Origin: an uncultured Erysipelotrichaceae bacterium
GTDB taxonomy: Bacteria > Bacillota_I > Bacilli_A > Erysipelotrichales > Erysipelotrichaceae
Length of the DNA stretch: 47,815 bases
Direction of reading: 5' to 3'
Assembly (NCBI GenBank): GCA_902766005.1
Contig: CACXCB010000026.1
Span: 1-47,815, forward strand
How positions within the stretch are numbered: the first letter of the stretch is position 1; every line of letters starts with the position of its first letter. This document shows positions 7,466 to 19,320 of the stretch, piece by piece. The position numbers were made by a program, and so were the translations under genes. A model generated the notes under the pieces. The model saw only the letters and a list, made by a program, of their open reading frames with translations. It searched no databases and was not told the DNA's origin.

Positions 7466-7489
7466 ATTCATTTACTCCGCATGATTGAG

Positions 7490-7498
7490 ATTTTACCA
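7490..7498 (-). promoter_or_regulatory. Extended -10 promoter of small membrane protein gene
   Basis: The minus strand reads ATGG-TAAAAT, starting 3 bases after the hemW stop codon. No terminator separates hemW from it. Confidence 0.5.
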
Positions 7499-7501
7499 TG
7501 T

Positions 7502-8593
7502 TCAATCCATTAACTCAATCAATATTGTATTTAATATTCCAAAACTCTCCTCCGTGCATGATATATATCCGTTCTTGGCCTGCAGCCACCCTTTCCGGAA
7601 CAGATTTTCCGCTTTGCCTGCAAAAGCTTCGGAAAAAGCGATTCCAAAACGCTGATTGAAACAGTTGAGGTCCATTCCTTTTTTCAGCCTTAATCCCATC
7701 ATAACCATTTCAAACATCTCGTCTTTTTTGCTTAACAGGATCTCTTCTCTTTTCAAAGGATCTTTCAGGTACAGCTGCAGGGACTTCGTATTATCGTATC
7801 GCACATGATCTTCTTTGCCGCTGGCACCGCAACCGATACCGTAAAAATCATCATATTTCCAATATGCCTGGTTATGAAGGGATTCCTTCCCCCCTATGGC
7901 AAAATTGGAAATCTCATATTGATGAAAGCCTTCTTTTTCCAGTTTCTTGCAGATCCATTCATACATATCCGCTTCAACTTCTTCATCCAGCGGCTCAATC
8001 CCTCTTCTTCCAAATACAGTATTTTCTTCCACCAGGAGCGAATACAGCGACAGATGTGACGGTGCAAGTATCAAAGCATCCTCAACCGACTGCTGCAGCA
8101 TTTCCATGGTCTGCTCCGGCAGGGAATACATCAAATCGAGCGAAATATTCGTAATTCCATGATCCTTCAATAATGCCATTGTCTTTTTGACATCCTCATA
8201 GGAATGGTTTCTTCCGATCGTTTTCAGAAGTTTCTGGTCCGATGTCTGAAAACCGATGCTGGCTCGGTTGACTCCATGCCTTTTCAGGCACAGTGCTTTA
8301 TCCGCATCAAAGGTTTCCGGATTAATCTCAATTGTATACTCTTGTACACAAGATGCATACGGTTCCAGCATTTCCATCATCTGATCCAGCTGGCTGACAG
8401 TTAAAGCGGTAGGTGTTCCTCCGCCGATGTAAATCGTTCTCAAGTTCGGATTGATCTTTTTGCAGGATATTTCTTTAGCAAGCGCCTGCAGCCATTGATC
8501 TGCCATATGTTCCATATAGGCGACATGCGTGAAATCACAATAGTAACAGATATGCCTGCAGAACGGTACATGCAGATACAGATATTCCGCCAT
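7502..8593 (-). CDS. hemW: Heme chaperone HemW (radical SAM, HemN-like)
   Basis: HemW is a radical-SAM relative of coproporphyrinogen dehydrogenase that binds heme and delivers it to apoproteins. The 363-residue protein has the CxxxCxxC cluster motif (Cys12, 16, 19 in HVPFCRHICYYC), the IGGGTPT glycine motif and the HemW-type HNxxYW signature (HNQAYW). The ATG at 8593 starts one base after the lepA stop and has a weak GGAAG site. A longer frame runs back to 8659 but only into lepA. It is the last gene of fmt-lepA-hemW. Radical-SAM HemN enzymes are close relatives, but the HNxxYW motif favours HemW. Confidence 0.93.
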   Translation of the reverse strand: MAEYLYLHVPFCRHICYYCDFTHVAYMEHMADQWLQALAKEISCKKINPNLRTIYIGGGTPTALTVSQLDQMMEMLEPYASCVQEYTIEINPETFDADKALCLKRHGVNRASIGFQTSDQKLLKTIGRNHSYEDVKKTMALLKDHGITNISLDLMYSLPEQTMEMLQQSVEDALILAPSHLSLYSLLVEENTVFGRRGIEPLDEEVEADMYEWICKKLEKEGFHQYEISNFAIGGKESLHNQAYWKYDDFYGIGCGASGKEDHVRYDNTKSLQLYLKDPLKREEILLSKKDEMFEMVMMGLRLKKGMDLNCFNQRFGIAFSEAFAGKAENLFRKGWLQAKNGYISCTEESFGILNTILIELMD

Positions 8594-8594
8594 G

Positions 8595-10403
8595 TTACTT
8601 CCGGTCATCACCCATCGACAGCACAGACATGAAAGCTTCCTGCGGGATGACAACCGCACCGACTTCCTTCATTCTTTTCTTTCCTTCTTTCTGCTTTTCA
8701 AGCAGCTTTTTCTTACGGGAAATATCTCCGCCATAGCACTTCGCCAGGACGTTTTTACGCAAGGACTTGATATTTGTACGGGCAATTACCTTTCCTCCCA
8801 CAGCTGCCTGAACAGGAATTTCAAATTGCTGCTTGGGAATCAGTTCTTTTAATTTAACGGTAATAGCACTGCCTCTTGCATATGCATCGGAACGGTGGAT
8901 GATTACAGATAAGGCATCAACCGGCTCGCCATTCAAAAGAATATCCATACGAACAAGCTCTTCCTTGCGATAGCCGATCAGCTCATAATCCAGGGAGGCG
9001 TATCCTTTGGAACAGGATTTGAGCTTATCAAAGAAATCGAAGATAATTTCCGACAACGGCATTTCATAAACCAGGCTGTTTCTGCCTGCATCGATGACTT
9101 CCATGCTTTTATAAATGCCTCTTTTATTCTGGCACAATTCCATTACAGCACCGATATATGTATCCGGAACCATGATGGATGCTTTGACAAACGGTTCTTC
9201 AACACGGCTGATTTTGGATGCATCCGGCATTTTGGCAGGGTTGTCAATCTCCAGCCTTGTACCGTCTGTCATATACACATGATAGATAACCGAAGGTGCT
9301 GTACAGATCAGATCCAGATTGTACTCTCTTTCCAGCCTTTCCTGAATAACATCCATATGCAGAAGCCCGAGGAATCCACAGCGGAACCCAAACCCGAGTG
9401 CCTGAGATGTTTCGGCTTCATACTGCAGTGAAGCATCATTCAGCTGAAGCTTGTCCAAAGCATCTCTCAAATCCCCGTATTTAGCTGCATCGGAAGGATA
9501 TAATCCGCAATATACCATTGGATTCAGCTTACGGTAGCCTTCCAGTGGTTTGGTGGCAGGCCTCTCTTTATTGGTAACCGTATCACCGACACGAACATCC
9601 TGAATGGACTTGATGCTAGCCGCAAACCAGCCTACATCGCCACACGATAGCTCATTTACCTTAACTTCTGCAGGTGTTCTTACACCTGCTTCCAAAACCT
9701 CGTATTCAGCGCCGGTAGCCATGAAGCGGATCTTGTCCCCGACTCTCAGTTTTCCCTCACGAATTCTGACCAGGGCAATGACACCGCGGTAAGGATCATA
9801 AAACGAATCAAAAACAAGCGCTTGTAATGGGGCAGTATCATCCCCATCCGGTGAAGGGATCTTCTGAACAATCTGCTCAAGCACTTCTTCCACATTTGTG
9901 CCGTTGCGTGCGGAAATCAAAGGCGCATCCTCACAATCCAGTCCGACAATCTCTTCTATTTCCCTTTTTGTCATATCCGGCTGGGCATTGTTCATATCAA
10001 CCTTGTTAATGACCGGTATGATTTCCAGATCATTATCCAGGGCAAGATATGTATTGGCTAAAGTCTGCGCCTGCACACCCTGTGTACTGTCAACGACCAG
10101 AACTGCGCCTTCGCAGGCTGCAAGGCTGCGGGATACTTCATAAGTGAAATCCACGTGACCTGGGGTATCAATCAGATTGAAAATATAATCTTCCCCATCC
10201 CTTGCGTGGTATTTCAAGCGCACTGCATTCAATTTGATGGTAATACCCCTCTCTCTTTCAAGATCCATATCATCCAAAAGCTGTGCTTTCATATCCCTTT
10301 CACTGACACTTTCAGTCATCTCCAGAATACGGTCTGCAAGCGTAGATTTGCCATGATCAATATGGGCAATAATGCAAAAATTTCTTATGTGCTTCTGATC
10401 CAT
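8595..10403 (-). CDS. lepA: Elongation factor 4 (LepA) GTPase
   Basis: LepA is a ribosome-associated translational GTPase. The 602-residue protein is canonical: G1 [10 protein letters not shown]3 DTPGHVDF, G4 NKVD, EF-G-like domains II, III and V, and the LepA-specific C-terminal domain ending in [10 protein letters not shown]. An AGGAGA site precedes the ATG, 8 bases after the fmt stop. lepA followed by hemW is a common Firmicutes order; fmt upstream of lepA is less usual. Confidence 0.98.
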   Translation of the reverse strand: MDQKHIRNFCIIAHIDHGKSTLADRILEMTESVSERDMKAQLLDDMDLERERGITIKLNAVRLKYHARDGEDYIFNLIDTPGHVDFTYEVSRSLAACEGAVLVVDSTQGVQAQTLANTYLALDNDLEIIPVINKVDMNNAQPDMTKREIEEIVGLDCEDAPLISARNGTNVEEVLEQIVQKIPSPDGDDTAPLQALVFDSFYDPYRGVIALVRIREGKLRVGDKIRFMATGAEYEVLEAGVRTPAEVKVNELSCGDVGWFAASIKSIQDVRVGDTVTNKERPATKPLEGYRKLNPMVYCGLYPSDAAKYGDLRDALDKLQLNDASLQYEAETSQALGFGFRCGFLGLLHMDVIQERLEREYNLDLICTAPSVIYHVYMTDGTRLEIDNPAKMPDASKISRVEEPFVKASIMVPDTYIGAVMELCQNKRGIYKSMEVIDAGRNSLVYEMPLSEIIFDFFDKLKSCSKGYASLDYELIGYRKEELVRMDILLNGEPVDALSVIIHRSDAYARGSAITVKLKELIPKQQFEIPVQAAVGGKVIARTNIKSLRKNVLAKCYGGDISRKKKLLEKQKEGKKRMKEVGAVVIPQEAFMSVLSMGDDRK

Positions 10404-10411
10404 CTTCTCTC

Positions 10412-11350
10412 CTACTCAAAACATTTACCGATTAAAGCTCTGCCTGCTCCGTTTTTAAATGCATCCGCATCCATTCTCTTCTTTCCCTCAGGCTGAAGTT
10501 CATAGATTTTCAAGATACCGCCGATACAGGCAATCTCCATAGCATGATCTTTAAAACCGAGTACCTCTCCCGGTTTTGCATTGTGTTGTGTTTCTTCGAT
10601 TCTGGCTTTGAAAAAACGAATTCTTTTATTCTCAATCATGCCGTAAGCACAAGGCACGTCAATTAATGCCCTTGCATGATTGTATAACACATGCAGCTCC
10701 TCTTTGTCAAAAGATAGTTTTTCCTGTTCTTTGGAGATATTCCTGGCAATTACAATTCCCTCTTCTGCCTGTGGCATGCGTTCGAGCTTTCCGTCGATAT
10801 AAAGGGGCAACATCTCTTTGATCAGTCTGACACTTTCTTCCTTCAGTTTCTGGTTCAGTTCTGTAAATGTCTCATCCGGATCAATCGGTACGATGGTTCT
10901 TGCAAAGACATCTCCTGCATCCATGGCTTTGACCATTTCCATGAGGCATACACCGGTTTGGGCATCCCCGTTTAGCAGAGCATACTGAATAGGTGCCCCG
11001 CCTCTGTATCTTGGCAATAATGAAGGATGAACATTAATCGCACCAAGTCTTGGTGCATTCAGGATTGCCTCGGGAACGAATTGTCCATACGCACAAGTTA
11101 CGATCAGATCCGGCTTGTACGCCAATACTGCCTCTGCCTCATCCCTGAGCTTGACAGGCTGCAAGACAGGTATCCCCAATGCATCCGCAAGAGCATGCAC
11201 GGGAACAGGTTCGATTTTGTGTTTTCTGCCCACCGGCTTATCCGGTTGGGCTACAACAGCAACAACATTATATTTCTCCTCTGCCAGTGCTTTCAGGATT
11301 GCACAGGCAAAATCAGGGGTTCCAAAGAAAACAATTCTCGGTTTTTCCAT
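10412..11350 (-). CDS. fmt: Methionyl-tRNA formyltransferase
   Basis: Fmt formylates initiator Met-tRNA using 10-formyl-THF. The 312-residue protein has the N-terminal FFGTPDFA motif, the catalytic-loop [18 protein letters not shown] signature and the C-terminal OB-like domain. A GGAGG site lies 8 bases before the ATG. It heads the fmt-lepA-hemW operon, with a promoter in the divergent region shared with rpsT. In many Bacillota fmt lies between def and rsmB next to priA; here it has moved away and no def gene is in the window. Confidence 0.97.
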   Translation of the reverse strand: MEKPRIVFFGTPDFACAILKALAEEKYNVVAVVAQPDKPVGRKHKIEPVPVHALADALGIPVLQPVKLRDEAEAVLAYKPDLIVTCAYGQFVPEAILNAPRLGAINVHPSLLPRYRGGAPIQYALLNGDAQTGVCLMEMVKAMDAGDVFARTIVPIDPDETFTELNQKLKEESVRLIKEMLPLYIDGKLERMPQAEEGIVIARNISKEQEKLSFDKEELHVLYNHARALIDVPCAYGMIENKRIRFFKARIEETQHNAKPGEVLGFKDHAMEIACIGGILKIYELQPEGKKRMDADAFKNGAGRALIGKCFE

Positions 11351-11374
11351 ATAAATTCCTCCATTCTGCGTATC

Positions 11375-11380
11375 ATTATA
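11375..11380 (-). promoter_or_regulatory. -10 element for fmt-lepA-hemW
   Basis: A perfect TATAAT on the minus strand lies about 25 bases before the fmt ATG. The -35 at the right distance is weak (AATGAA). Confidence 0.5.
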
Positions 11381-11401
11381 CCTTATTCCTTGTGATTTTC
11401 A

Positions 11402-11430
11402 TTGCATTTTAAAATCCGCTTTGTTATAAT
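11402..11430 (+). promoter_or_regulatory. Promoter of rpsT
   Basis: TTGCAT, exactly 17 bases, then a perfect TATAAT, about 33 bases before the rpsT ATG. It has the same -35 hexamer as rpsO and rpmB. Confidence 0.75.
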
Positions 11431-11463
11431 CGTTGTGCTTAGAGTTGAACAGGAGGTTTTTTC

Positions 11464-11727
11464 ATGGCGAATATCAAATCCCAAAAAAAGCGCGCTCTGA
11501 CAAATCTGAAAAGACAAGAAGCCAGAAAAGGACAGAAGAGTGATTTAAAAACACGTATCAAGAAAGTTCTGGCTGCTGTAGAAGCAAATGACAAGGAAGC
11601 TGCAGTTACAGCTTTGAATGAGGCAAACAAGGCTTTGGATAAAGCAGTTGTTTCTCACATCAAGCATAAGAATTATGCTTCTCGTCAGAAGTCCAGACTT
11701 GCCAAAGCAGTTAACACAATTCAATAA
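11464..11727 (+). CDS. rpsT: 30S ribosomal protein S20
   Basis: S20 binds the 5' domain of 16S rRNA during 30S assembly. The 87-residue, Lys/Arg/Ala-rich helical protein begins MANIKSQKKRALTNLKRQEA and ends with the typical HKNYASRQKSRLAKAVN region. An AGGAGG site lies 8 bases upstream. It is a single-gene transcript on the plus strand with a strong promoter and a hairpin terminator shared with convergent trmK. Confidence 0.97.
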   Translation: MANIKSQKKRALTNLKRQEARKGQKSDLKTRIKKVLAAVEANDKEAAVTALNEANKALDKAVVSHIKHKNYASRQKSRLAKAVNTIQ

Positions 11728-11729
11728 GA

Positions 11730-11762
11730 AAAAACGTGACCTGGAAATAGATCACGTTTTTA
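11730..11762. terminator. Bidirectional terminator between rpsT and trmK
   Basis: An inverted repeat of roughly 10 bp (AAAAACGTGA with TCACGTTTTT) around a 12-base loop has A-runs and T-runs on both sides. It starts just after the rpsT stop and contains the trmK stop codon (11752-11754). Confidence 0.85.
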
Positions 11763-12417
11763 TTTGTTTAAGCCAAAGATGCAAATCATTTTCCAAGCCC
11801 GGAATGCGCTCATCATCCTGCTGGCATACAGTCAGGATTTTTTTGATTTTATCGATTTCTCTATGACAATAGTTCTGATATGCCGGATCCTCTTTCTGCA
11901 AAAGAGCTGTCCCGGTAAGTATTTCCTCTTCACTCAAGGGACCGGAATTTTCAGTACAAAAAGCAATCGCAATGTAATCATGTCCTTTGTCATGAATGTA
12001 TTTTTCCTGGGAGACTGTATACCCCTTGTCACTGATCCATCTGCGCAGCTGTCGGACATCGCGATTGACTTCGACGATGATTTCCTTCAGCTTTTGAATA
12101 CGCTCACCGGCATCCTCAATAATTTTCTTTGCGGTAAAAAAACCCATGCCGGCTATGACTGCAGTTTCCGCATCTTCGGGAACTTTTTCAAAGCCGTCAC
12201 TGAGAATGATTTCAATTCTGTCATCAAACCCGTAGGAAGCAATATTTCTTGCAGCGATTGCCAGCGGACCTTCCCTGACATCACATGCGTAGACACGCGG
12301 GGATATTCCCTTTTGCACAAGATAGATGGGAAGAAAGGCATGGTCTGTGCCGATATCTGCTACCACCATGCCTGTTTTTACCATCTTTGCGATTTCAATC
12401 ATGCGCTGAGAGATCAT
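11752..12417 (-). CDS. trmK: tRNA (adenine(22)-N1)-methyltransferase
   Basis: TrmK methylates A22 of tRNA with SAM. The 221-residue protein has the family opening with the SAM motif [13 protein letters not shown] and the following segment [12 protein letters not shown]. The ATG overlaps the rpoD stop (ATGA), a conserved Bacillota pairing in which trmK directly follows rpoD. The gene closes the long minus-strand cluster. Confidence 0.93.
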   Translation of the reverse strand: MISQRMIEIAKMVKTGMVVADIGTDHAFLPIYLVQKGISPRVYACDVREGPLAIAARNIASYGFDDRIEIILSDGFEKVPEDAETAVIAGMGFFTAKKIIEDAGERIQKLKEIIVEVNRDVRQLRRWISDKGYTVSQEKYIHDKGHDYIAIAFCTENSGPLSEEEILTGTALLQKEDPAYQNYCHREIDKIKKILTVCQQDDERIPGLENDLHLWLKQIKT

Positions 12418-13769
12418 TTGTCAAAGAAATCCTTCAGTCTCTTGGAACGTGTCGGATGTTTGAGCTTGCGCAATGCTTTTGCCTCAATCTGACGGATTCT
12501 CTCTCTTGTAACATTAAACTCACGCCCGACTTCTTCAAGAGTACGTGTTCTTCCGTCATACAGGCCGAAACGCAGACGAAGCACTTTCTCTTCTCTTTCT
12601 GTAAGACCGCTCAGAACATTATTGATTTCATCCTTCAGAAGCTGGTTGGATGCATACTGGTCAGGGCTCAATGCTTCTTTGTCTTCAATAAAGTCTCCCA
12701 GATGAGAATCATCCTCTTCGCCGATCGGTGTTTCCAGAGAAACCGGTTCCAAAGCAATCTTCTGAATCTCTCTTACTTTTTCAGGAGAAATGCCATCCAT
12801 ACGGGCACTGATTTCCTCTGCAGTAGGATCCCTGCCCAGTTCCTGTACAAGCTGTCTTTGTACTCTTGTCAGCTTATTGATGGTTTCAACCATGTGAACA
12901 GGAATACGGATTGTTCTTGCCTGATCGGCAATTGCCCTTGTGATAGCCTGGCGGATCCACCATGTTGCATATGTAGAAAATTTAAAACCTTTTGTATAAT
13001 CAAATTTTTCAACCGCTTTGACAAGTCCCATGTTCCCTTCCTGAATCAGGTCCAGGAAAAGCATGCCTCTGCCGACATATTTTTTGGCAATAGAGACAAC
13101 TAGTCGGAGGTTGGAAGAAATCAGAATATTTCTTGCCTCTTCATCCCCGGCTTCAATTCTCTTGGCAATTTCCGGTTCGTCTTCCGGTTTCAAAAGCGGA
13201 ACTCGGCCGATTTCCTTCAAATACATTTTGACAGGATCATTCAACTGAATATTGGTACTTCTGGTTAAGGAAGCAAGATCGGGAATGGTGATGCTGTCAG
13301 GATCATCCAGTTCATCTTCCAATCTCATGTAATCCTTTTCATCATCTTCATCGAGTCCTTCATCATCATCCAGCATATTCATATCATCTGAATCTTCCAG
13401 GACTTCAATATCATCATCTTCTGAAATACGAATGCCTTCCCCTGCAAACCAGTCCCAGAGCTGATCCAGATCATCGTCACTCATATCAAGATGATCCAGG
13501 GAAGCCATGATATCTTTTTGATGAATCATGCCGTCCTTCCTGTAAACTTCGACAAAGGTTTCCTTCAGTTCATCAAGGCTTTTATACTCCTTGTTGCCGT
13601 TTTCCGTCTTTTTCACTTCAATCGGTGTCTTGACCTCTCTCAGCTGTACTTTTTCCATTTCGACAGGTTCACTCTTTTCTGCGGAGGCTTGCTTTTTGGC
13701 TGCGCTCTTTTTTGTCGTTTTTGTTTTTTCTTTGGTTGTCTCTTTTTCTTCACTGGCTGTTTTCTTCAT
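12414..13769 (-). CDS. rpoD: RNA polymerase primary sigma factor
   Basis: This is the housekeeping sigma-70 factor that directs RNA polymerase to -35/-10 promoters. The 451-residue protein has a Lys/Glu-rich N-terminal extension of about 60 residues, region 1.1 with an acidic stretch, region 1.2 and an intact region 2 ([34 protein letters not shown]). Region 3 and a region 4.2 helix-turn-helix ([17 protein letters not shown]) complete it. A GGAGG site lies 8 bases upstream. The gene overlaps the end of dnaG by 20 bases, as in the classical Firmicutes dnaG-rpoD operon. Confidence 0.98.
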   Translation of the reverse strand: MKKTASEEKETTKEKTKTTKKSAAKKQASAEKSEPVEMEKVQLREVKTPIEVKKTENGNKEYKSLDELKETFVEVYRKDGMIHQKDIMASLDHLDMSDDDLDQLWDWFAGEGIRISEDDDIEVLEDSDDMNMLDDDEGLDEDDEKDYMRLEDELDDPDSITIPDLASLTRSTNIQLNDPVKMYLKEIGRVPLLKPEDEPEIAKRIEAGDEEARNILISSNLRLVVSIAKKYVGRGMLFLDLIQEGNMGLVKAVEKFDYTKGFKFSTYATWWIRQAITRAIADQARTIRIPVHMVETINKLTRVQRQLVQELGRDPTAEEISARMDGISPEKVREIQKIALEPVSLETPIGEEDDSHLGDFIEDKEALSPDQYASNQLLKDEINNVLSGLTEREEKVLRLRFGLYDGRTRTLEEVGREFNVTRERIRQIEAKALRKLKHPTRSKRLKDFFDK

Positions 13770-15498
13770 CGATATACCTCCGTAGCTCTCTCAGACAATT
13801 GCTGTATTTATTAAAAATCAATTCTTTTGATTCGGGATTCATCTCCATTGTCAGCTGCTGTTTATATGCATCAGCCTCATTTTCAAGAACCGTAATCCTC
13901 ACTTTGCGAATTGCACCGTTAAATGCCTTTTCATCAAAATCTTCTTCTTTGGTCTGTGCCAGCAGTCCTGTGATCAGATTTTTTAATTCCTGATCATCCG
14001 TTTCATCGATCAGCCGCATCGGCTGAATCACACCGTAACTATGCATGTTGTCAACGATCATCATTGCCAGTGTCTGATTGACAGGCACATTCAGAAAACC
14101 AAGCTTTTCTTCAAAAATGCGTATTGCAGAAGAGTGATTCAGCATCATTTTCAATATCTGTTCCTCTGCTTTTCTTGAACCTTTCGGCACATGATTTTTG
14201 GCAATGCGTACGGTTTCCGCAGGCATCAGGCGCTGCGGTTCATAATCCAGATGAAATCCGGTCAGCTCGCTTAAACGGTCTGTGAAATACTTTTTTTCGA
14301 TATCATCCTGCAGGGTATCAATTTCTTTGCGCACCTTATCAACCAGTTCCCTTTTCTCGGAATAATTGTTCATATTTGTATCTTTGGAAAGATACGCTAT
14401 AACAAATTCCATCCAGGAAACTTCATTCTGAATCATCTCCTGTAAGGCTTCTTTCCCACCTTCGCGAATAATCTCATCAGGATCCTTTTTGGTCTTGTTT
14501 ACCACAATTCCCACTTCGCATCCCATCTGTCTTGCCAGCTTGGCAGCTTTCCATGTAGCTGCCTGGCCGGGATCATCGCCATCATAACAGAAGACAATTT
14601 TGAGGGTCATTTCCTTGATCAGTTTCAACTGGTTTTCCGTACATGCAGTACCGAGTGTACATACGGCATTCTCAATACCTGCTTTGTAAAAAGCGATGAC
14701 ATCGGTTACGCCTTCACATACATATACCTTTGCCGATCTTCTTGCGGCGAGACGTGCGCGATGGTAATTGTAGACAATATTACCCTTTTTGAAGATCTCA
14801 GTTTCATTGGTATTGATGTATTTGGAAGGATTTTGCGGATCAAGTGTTCTTGCACTGAAACCGATCGGCTTTCCTTTCACATCATGAATCGGAAAAGTAA
14901 TGCGATCATAAAAAACATCATGCATGCCGTCATTGGCAAGCCTTGCCACATTACAGCCGGTCATATCACTGTCTGTATACCCTTTTGCGTGCAGGAATCT
15001 GTACAGCTTATCCTGATCTGGGTTATATCCAATTTCAAAATGCTTGCGCACTTCGCTGTCCAAACCTCTTTTTTCCAGGTATTCTCGCTGTATCAGACAG
15101 TCCCTTCCTTCCAGCTGGTAGGTTGTAAAACGGATTGTCTCTTCCAAGACTTTATGCAATCTGCTGATACGGGGATCTTCCGGTTTTTCCAGGGATTGAT
15201 AATCCAGGGAAAACGGAATCCCGCTGATAGAGGCAACTTTTCCTACCGCTTCAATAAAAGATACCTTTTCATAATTCTGGACAAATGTGAACACATTGCC
15301 GCCTGCGCCGCAGGAAAAACATTTATAAATCTGCAGATCGCGGGAAACATTCATGGAAGGATCGTGATCATTATGAAAGGGACAGCGGCCTCTGTACTCT
15401 TTTCCTTTCTTTTCAAGAGGAACGTACCTGCCGATGATATCAACTATATCCGCTTTTGATCGTATTTCATTGATTTCCTCTTCACTGATCCTTGGCAT
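13750..15498 (-). CDS. dnaG: DNA primase
   Basis: DnaG makes RNA primers at the replication fork. The 582-residue protein has the N-terminal CHC2 zinc site (Cys39, His42, Cys60, Cys63), the toprim core ([22 protein letters not shown]) and a C-terminal helicase-binding region. I place the start at the ATG at 15498, with an AAGGG site just upstream; the longer frame begins with TTG at 15534 inside glyS. The gene follows glyS with a 13-base gap and overlaps rpoD. Confidence 0.97.
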   Translation of the reverse strand: MPRISEEEINEIRSKADIVDIIGRYVPLEKKGKEYRGRCPFHNDHDPSMNVSRDLQIYKCFSCGAGGNVFTFVQNYEKVSFIEAVGKVASISGIPFSLDYQSLEKPEDPRISRLHKVLEETIRFTTYQLEGRDCLIQREYLEKRGLDSEVRKHFEIGYNPDQDKLYRFLHAKGYTDSDMTGCNVARLANDGMHDVFYDRITFPIHDVKGKPIGFSARTLDPQNPSKYINTNETEIFKKGNIVYNYHRARLAARRSAKVYVCEGVTDVIAFYKAGIENAVCTLGTACTENQLKLIKEMTLKIVFCYDGDDPGQAATWKAAKLARQMGCEVGIVVNKTKKDPDEIIREGGKEALQEMIQNEVSWMEFVIAYLSKDTNMNNYSEKRELVDKVRKEIDTLQDDIEKKYFTDRLSELTGFHLDYEPQRLMPAETVRIAKNHVPKGSRKAEEQILKMMLNHSSAIRIFEEKLGFLNVPVNQTLAMMIVDNMHSYGVIQPMRLIDETDDQELKNLITGLLAQTKEEDFDEKAFNGAIRKVRITVLENEADAYKQQLTMEMNPESKELIFNKYSNCLRELRRYIDEENSQ

Positions 15499-15511
15499 AT
15501 TTCCCTTTTCC

Positions 15512-16885
<1,374 letters not shown>

Positions 16886-16915
16886 TTCCATCTCCAATCT
16901 ACCGATAATTAACCC

Positions 16916-16921
16916 ATTATA
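16916..16921 (-). promoter_or_regulatory. -10 element for glyS-dnaG-rpoD-trmK
   Basis: A perfect TATAAT on the minus strand lies 30 bases before the glyS ATG, in the largest gap of the long cluster. The -35 is weak (TAAAGT at 17 bases). It could give rpoD its own transcript separate from the era/recO genes. Confidence 0.45.
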
Positions 16922-16951
16922 ATCTTAATGAGTATAGCACTTTAAACCTTC

Positions 16952-17692
16952 TCATTCAATGGCAAAAAGGCGATCATAGAAATCAAATGATCGCAAATGA
17001 ATACCCCCATGTTCCTCTAAAATATCAATCAAAAGATGTAAATCGCTCTTTTTTGCGCCACCGGCATCCTCAACAATTTTCACATGTTCAAGACCGGCCT
17101 TGATCAAAAGACGAAATCTCTTCAAATCTGCAGGATCCTTCCCTTGGGAAAAGGCAGGTGCACATTTTTTACAAAGAAATCCGCCGTCTTTGGCACTGAT
17201 TGTGTAAACAATATGATTTCCGCATTTTACACACCCGTCTGCTTCCGGCAAGATGCCGAAAAGGTCCATCATTTCCACAAGAAACAGGGAACAGACTGTA
17301 TGAATATGTGCTCCGTCATTCAACAGGTCATACGCTTTCTCCAAAAGGCTGTACTCCTTGCGGCAGTCATTTCTTTCCATCGTCATGGCATCAGCCATAT
17401 CCGCTAAAAGCGAAGCGGCTGCAGCCCTTTCGATATTCTCATGAAGCTGACGGTAGAATTTTTGGGTACGGGCGGTTTTCAGTGAAAACATCGTCTTGTT
17501 CTGCCTGTAATCAAACGCAAACAAACCGACTGTATAAGGAAAGACAGCACTGCGGTTATGACTGGTCAACTTTTTTGTACCGCGTGCAACAAAAGAGATT
17601 TTTCCATACTCCTTTGTCAGCACAGTCAGGATTGAATCTGCCTCTTTATAGTCAGACTGTTTGAGGATTATACCGGAAACCTCTTCGTTCAT
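16952..17692 (-). CDS. recO: DNA repair protein RecO
   Basis: RecO acts with RecF and RecR to load RecA at gaps during recombinational repair. The 246-residue protein has the N-terminal OB-fold (GIILKQSDYKEADSILTVLT) and a C-terminal zinc finger with CVKC and CKKC pairs. The ATG overlaps the stop of era (ATGA), the usual era-recO arrangement. No terminator separates it from glyS. Confidence 0.96.
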   Translation of the reverse strand: MNEEVSGIILKQSDYKEADSILTVLTKEYGKISFVARGTKKLTSHNRSAVFPYTVGLFAFDYRQNKTMFSLKTARTQKFYRQLHENIERAAAASLLADMADAMTMERNDCRKEYSLLEKAYDLLNDGAHIHTVCSLFLVEMMDLFGILPEADGCVKCGNHIVYTISAKDGGFLCKKCAPAFSQGKDPADLKRFRLLIKAGLEHVKIVEDAGGAKKSDLHLLIDILEEHGGIHLRSFDFYDRLFAIE

Positions 17693-18582
17693 AATGTGCG
17701 GTTAGCCCCACCATAACCGTATTCCGTAATACGTGAATCCTTGGAACGCCATTCCTCCTCTACTCTGACAAACAGTTCCAGATAAACACTCTTTTGCAGA
17801 AGCTGTTCAATATCTTTTCTGGCAAGCATGCCGATCTTCTTAATCATGCTGCCTTTCTTGCCGATCATGATTGCTTTCTGCCCTGCCCTTTCCACAAGAA
17901 TCATTGCCTGGATGTAGCAAGCTCCCTTGCGGAACTTCTTGGATTCAATGACAACTGCTGAAGCATGCGGCACTTCCTGTTCGAGACATTCCAATACCTT
18001 TTCACGGATGATTTCCGCAATACGGAAATTCTCCGCACCATCGCTGATCATATCAGCCGGATACAAAAGATCCCCTTCCGGAAGATATTTTGCGGTTGTT
18101 TCCACCAGATCCTGAAAGTCGGTGTCAAATTTAGCCGACATCGGAAAATACTCGTCAAAGTCATATTTTGTCTGCCAGGAAGCAAGATTCTTGATGATCT
18201 GCTCTTTGCTCATTTGATCCACTTTGTTGAGTATCAGAAAAACAGGCAGGCCTGCATTTTTAACCATTTCCAAAACATACTGGTCACCCTTTGAGAAAGG
18301 AACACTGCCGTCAACCACAAGGTAAATGAGATCCACCCCCTGAATGACATCGGCTGCTTCCCTGTTCATTCTTGCACCAAGACGATCCTGTGCTTTATGA
18401 ATGCCCGGCGTGTCGGTAAAGACGATCTGCAGGTCATCGTTTGTCAATATGCCGCGGATTTCGGAACGGGTTGTCTGCGGCTTATCCGTAACAATAGCAA
18501 CTTTTTCATGGACAAGATTGTTAATCAGCGTGCTTTTGCCGACATTCGGTCTGCCCGCAAGGGCTACAAACCCGCTCTTCAT
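17689..18582 (-). CDS. era: GTPase Era
   Basis: Era is an essential GTPase that binds the 3' end of 16S rRNA in 30S maturation. The 297-residue protein has G1 GRPNVGKST, G3 DTPGIHK, G4 NKVD and a C-terminal KH domain (MIGKKGSMIKKIG). The ATG at 18582 overlaps the cdd stop (ATGA) and has a GAGG site; the open frame runs further upstream only within cdd. The order ybeY-dgkA-cdd-era-recO is conserved across Bacillota. Confidence 0.97.
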   Translation of the reverse strand: MKSGFVALAGRPNVGKSTLINNLVHEKVAIVTDKPQTTRSEIRGILTNDDLQIVFTDTPGIHKAQDRLGARMNREAADVIQGVDLIYLVVDGSVPFSKGDQYVLEMVKNAGLPVFLILNKVDQMSKEQIIKNLASWQTKYDFDEYFPMSAKFDTDFQDLVETTAKYLPEGDLLYPADMISDGAENFRIAEIIREKVLECLEQEVPHASAVVIESKKFRKGACYIQAMILVERAGQKAIMIGKKGSMIKKIGMLARKDIEQLLQKSVYLELFVRVEEEWRSKDSRITEYGYGGANRTL

Positions 18583-18980
18583 CGGATCACATCCTCTGTG
18601 CCAAACTGCATCGGCAGCAGCTTGCGGATTGTCATATCCACATTTTCTTTTCCGTTGGATAGATAGATCGGCGCATCTTGAGGAATCAGTTCGCTCAGTA
18701 CTTGACGACAGATGCCGCATGGTGCACAAACTCTGTCTCCGTCAGACACGATCGCCAGTGCCTCGATATCCTCTTTTCTGTAGCCTTTCGAATATGCGGC
18801 AAAAATAGCACTTCTTTCGGCGCAGTTTGTTCCTCCGAAGGAAGCATTTTCGATGTTGGCTCCCCACGTGACCTGTCCGTCTTTGGTAAGAACTGCAGCC
18901 CCGACATGATAATTGGAATATGGCGCATAGGCATTTTCCATGGCTTTAAAAGCTTCTTTGATCAATTCTTCACGATTCAT
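18579..18980 (-). CDS. cdd: Cytidine deaminase
   Basis: This zinc enzyme deaminates cytidine and deoxycytidine to the uridines in pyrimidine salvage. The 133-residue tetrameric-type protein has the zinc ligands Cys53, Cys88 and Cys91 and the proton-shuttle Glu55 in the TNCAERSA and CAPCGICRQ motifs. GGAGG lies 5 bases before the ATG. It overlaps era and starts one base after the dgkA stop. Confidence 0.97.
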   Translation of the reverse strand: MNREELIKEAFKAMENAYAPYSNYHVGAAVLTKDGQVTWGANIENASFGGTNCAERSAIFAAYSKGYRKEDIEALAIVSDGDRVCAPCGICRQVLSELIPQDAPIYLSNGKENVDMTIRKLLPMQFGTEDVIR

Positions 18981-18981
18981 G

Positions 18982-19320
18982 TTATCCTCCCTGAATGTGA
19001 CGTATCAGAATCAGCATTGCTGCAAGGAAAGAGGCAAATGAAGCAGCTAATACTCCCGATGCAGCTAAATCCTTAATGATACGGATCTCTTCTCTTTTTT
19101 CTTTGGTATAGACATCACACAGCTTTTCAATACAGGTATTCAGAATTTCAGCAGTCAGTACCATGCCTATACAGATGATCACCGCAACCCATTCCATGAT
19201 CTGCAGGTGCAGGACAAAGCCTGCTGCGATTGCACAACATGCAAGAAACCATTGAATGGTAATGCTTGGATGATAAAAACCGTCATATATGCCTTGGAAG
19301 GCATCCTTGAATTTCTTCAT
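18982..19320 (-). CDS. dgkA: Diacylglycerol/undecaprenol kinase family protein
   Basis: This is a small integral-membrane lipid kinase. The Gram-positive members mostly phosphorylate undecaprenol, feeding wall precursor recycling. The 112-residue protein has three membrane helices and the family signature EILNTCIEKLCDVY followed by IIKDLAASGVL, in which the Glu, the Asn-Thr pair and the Lys-Asp pair are conserved. The ATG overlaps the ybeY stop by 4 bases. Confidence 0.94.
   Translation of the reverse strand: MKKFKDAFQGIYDGFYHPSITIQWFLACCAIAAGFVLHLQIMEWVAVIICIGMVLTAEILNTCIEKLCDVYTKEKREEIRIIKDLAASGVLAASFASFLAAMLILIRHIQGG

Noticed and set aside
16886..16951. Possible T-box riboswitch before glyS
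   Set aside because: The gap to recO is about 60 bases, too short for a T-box, and no specifier or antiterminator structure is visible.
17689..18729. 346-residue Era with an N-terminal extension
   Set aside because: The extra 49 residues are cdd sequence read in another frame. The ATG at 18582 is coupled to the cdd stop.
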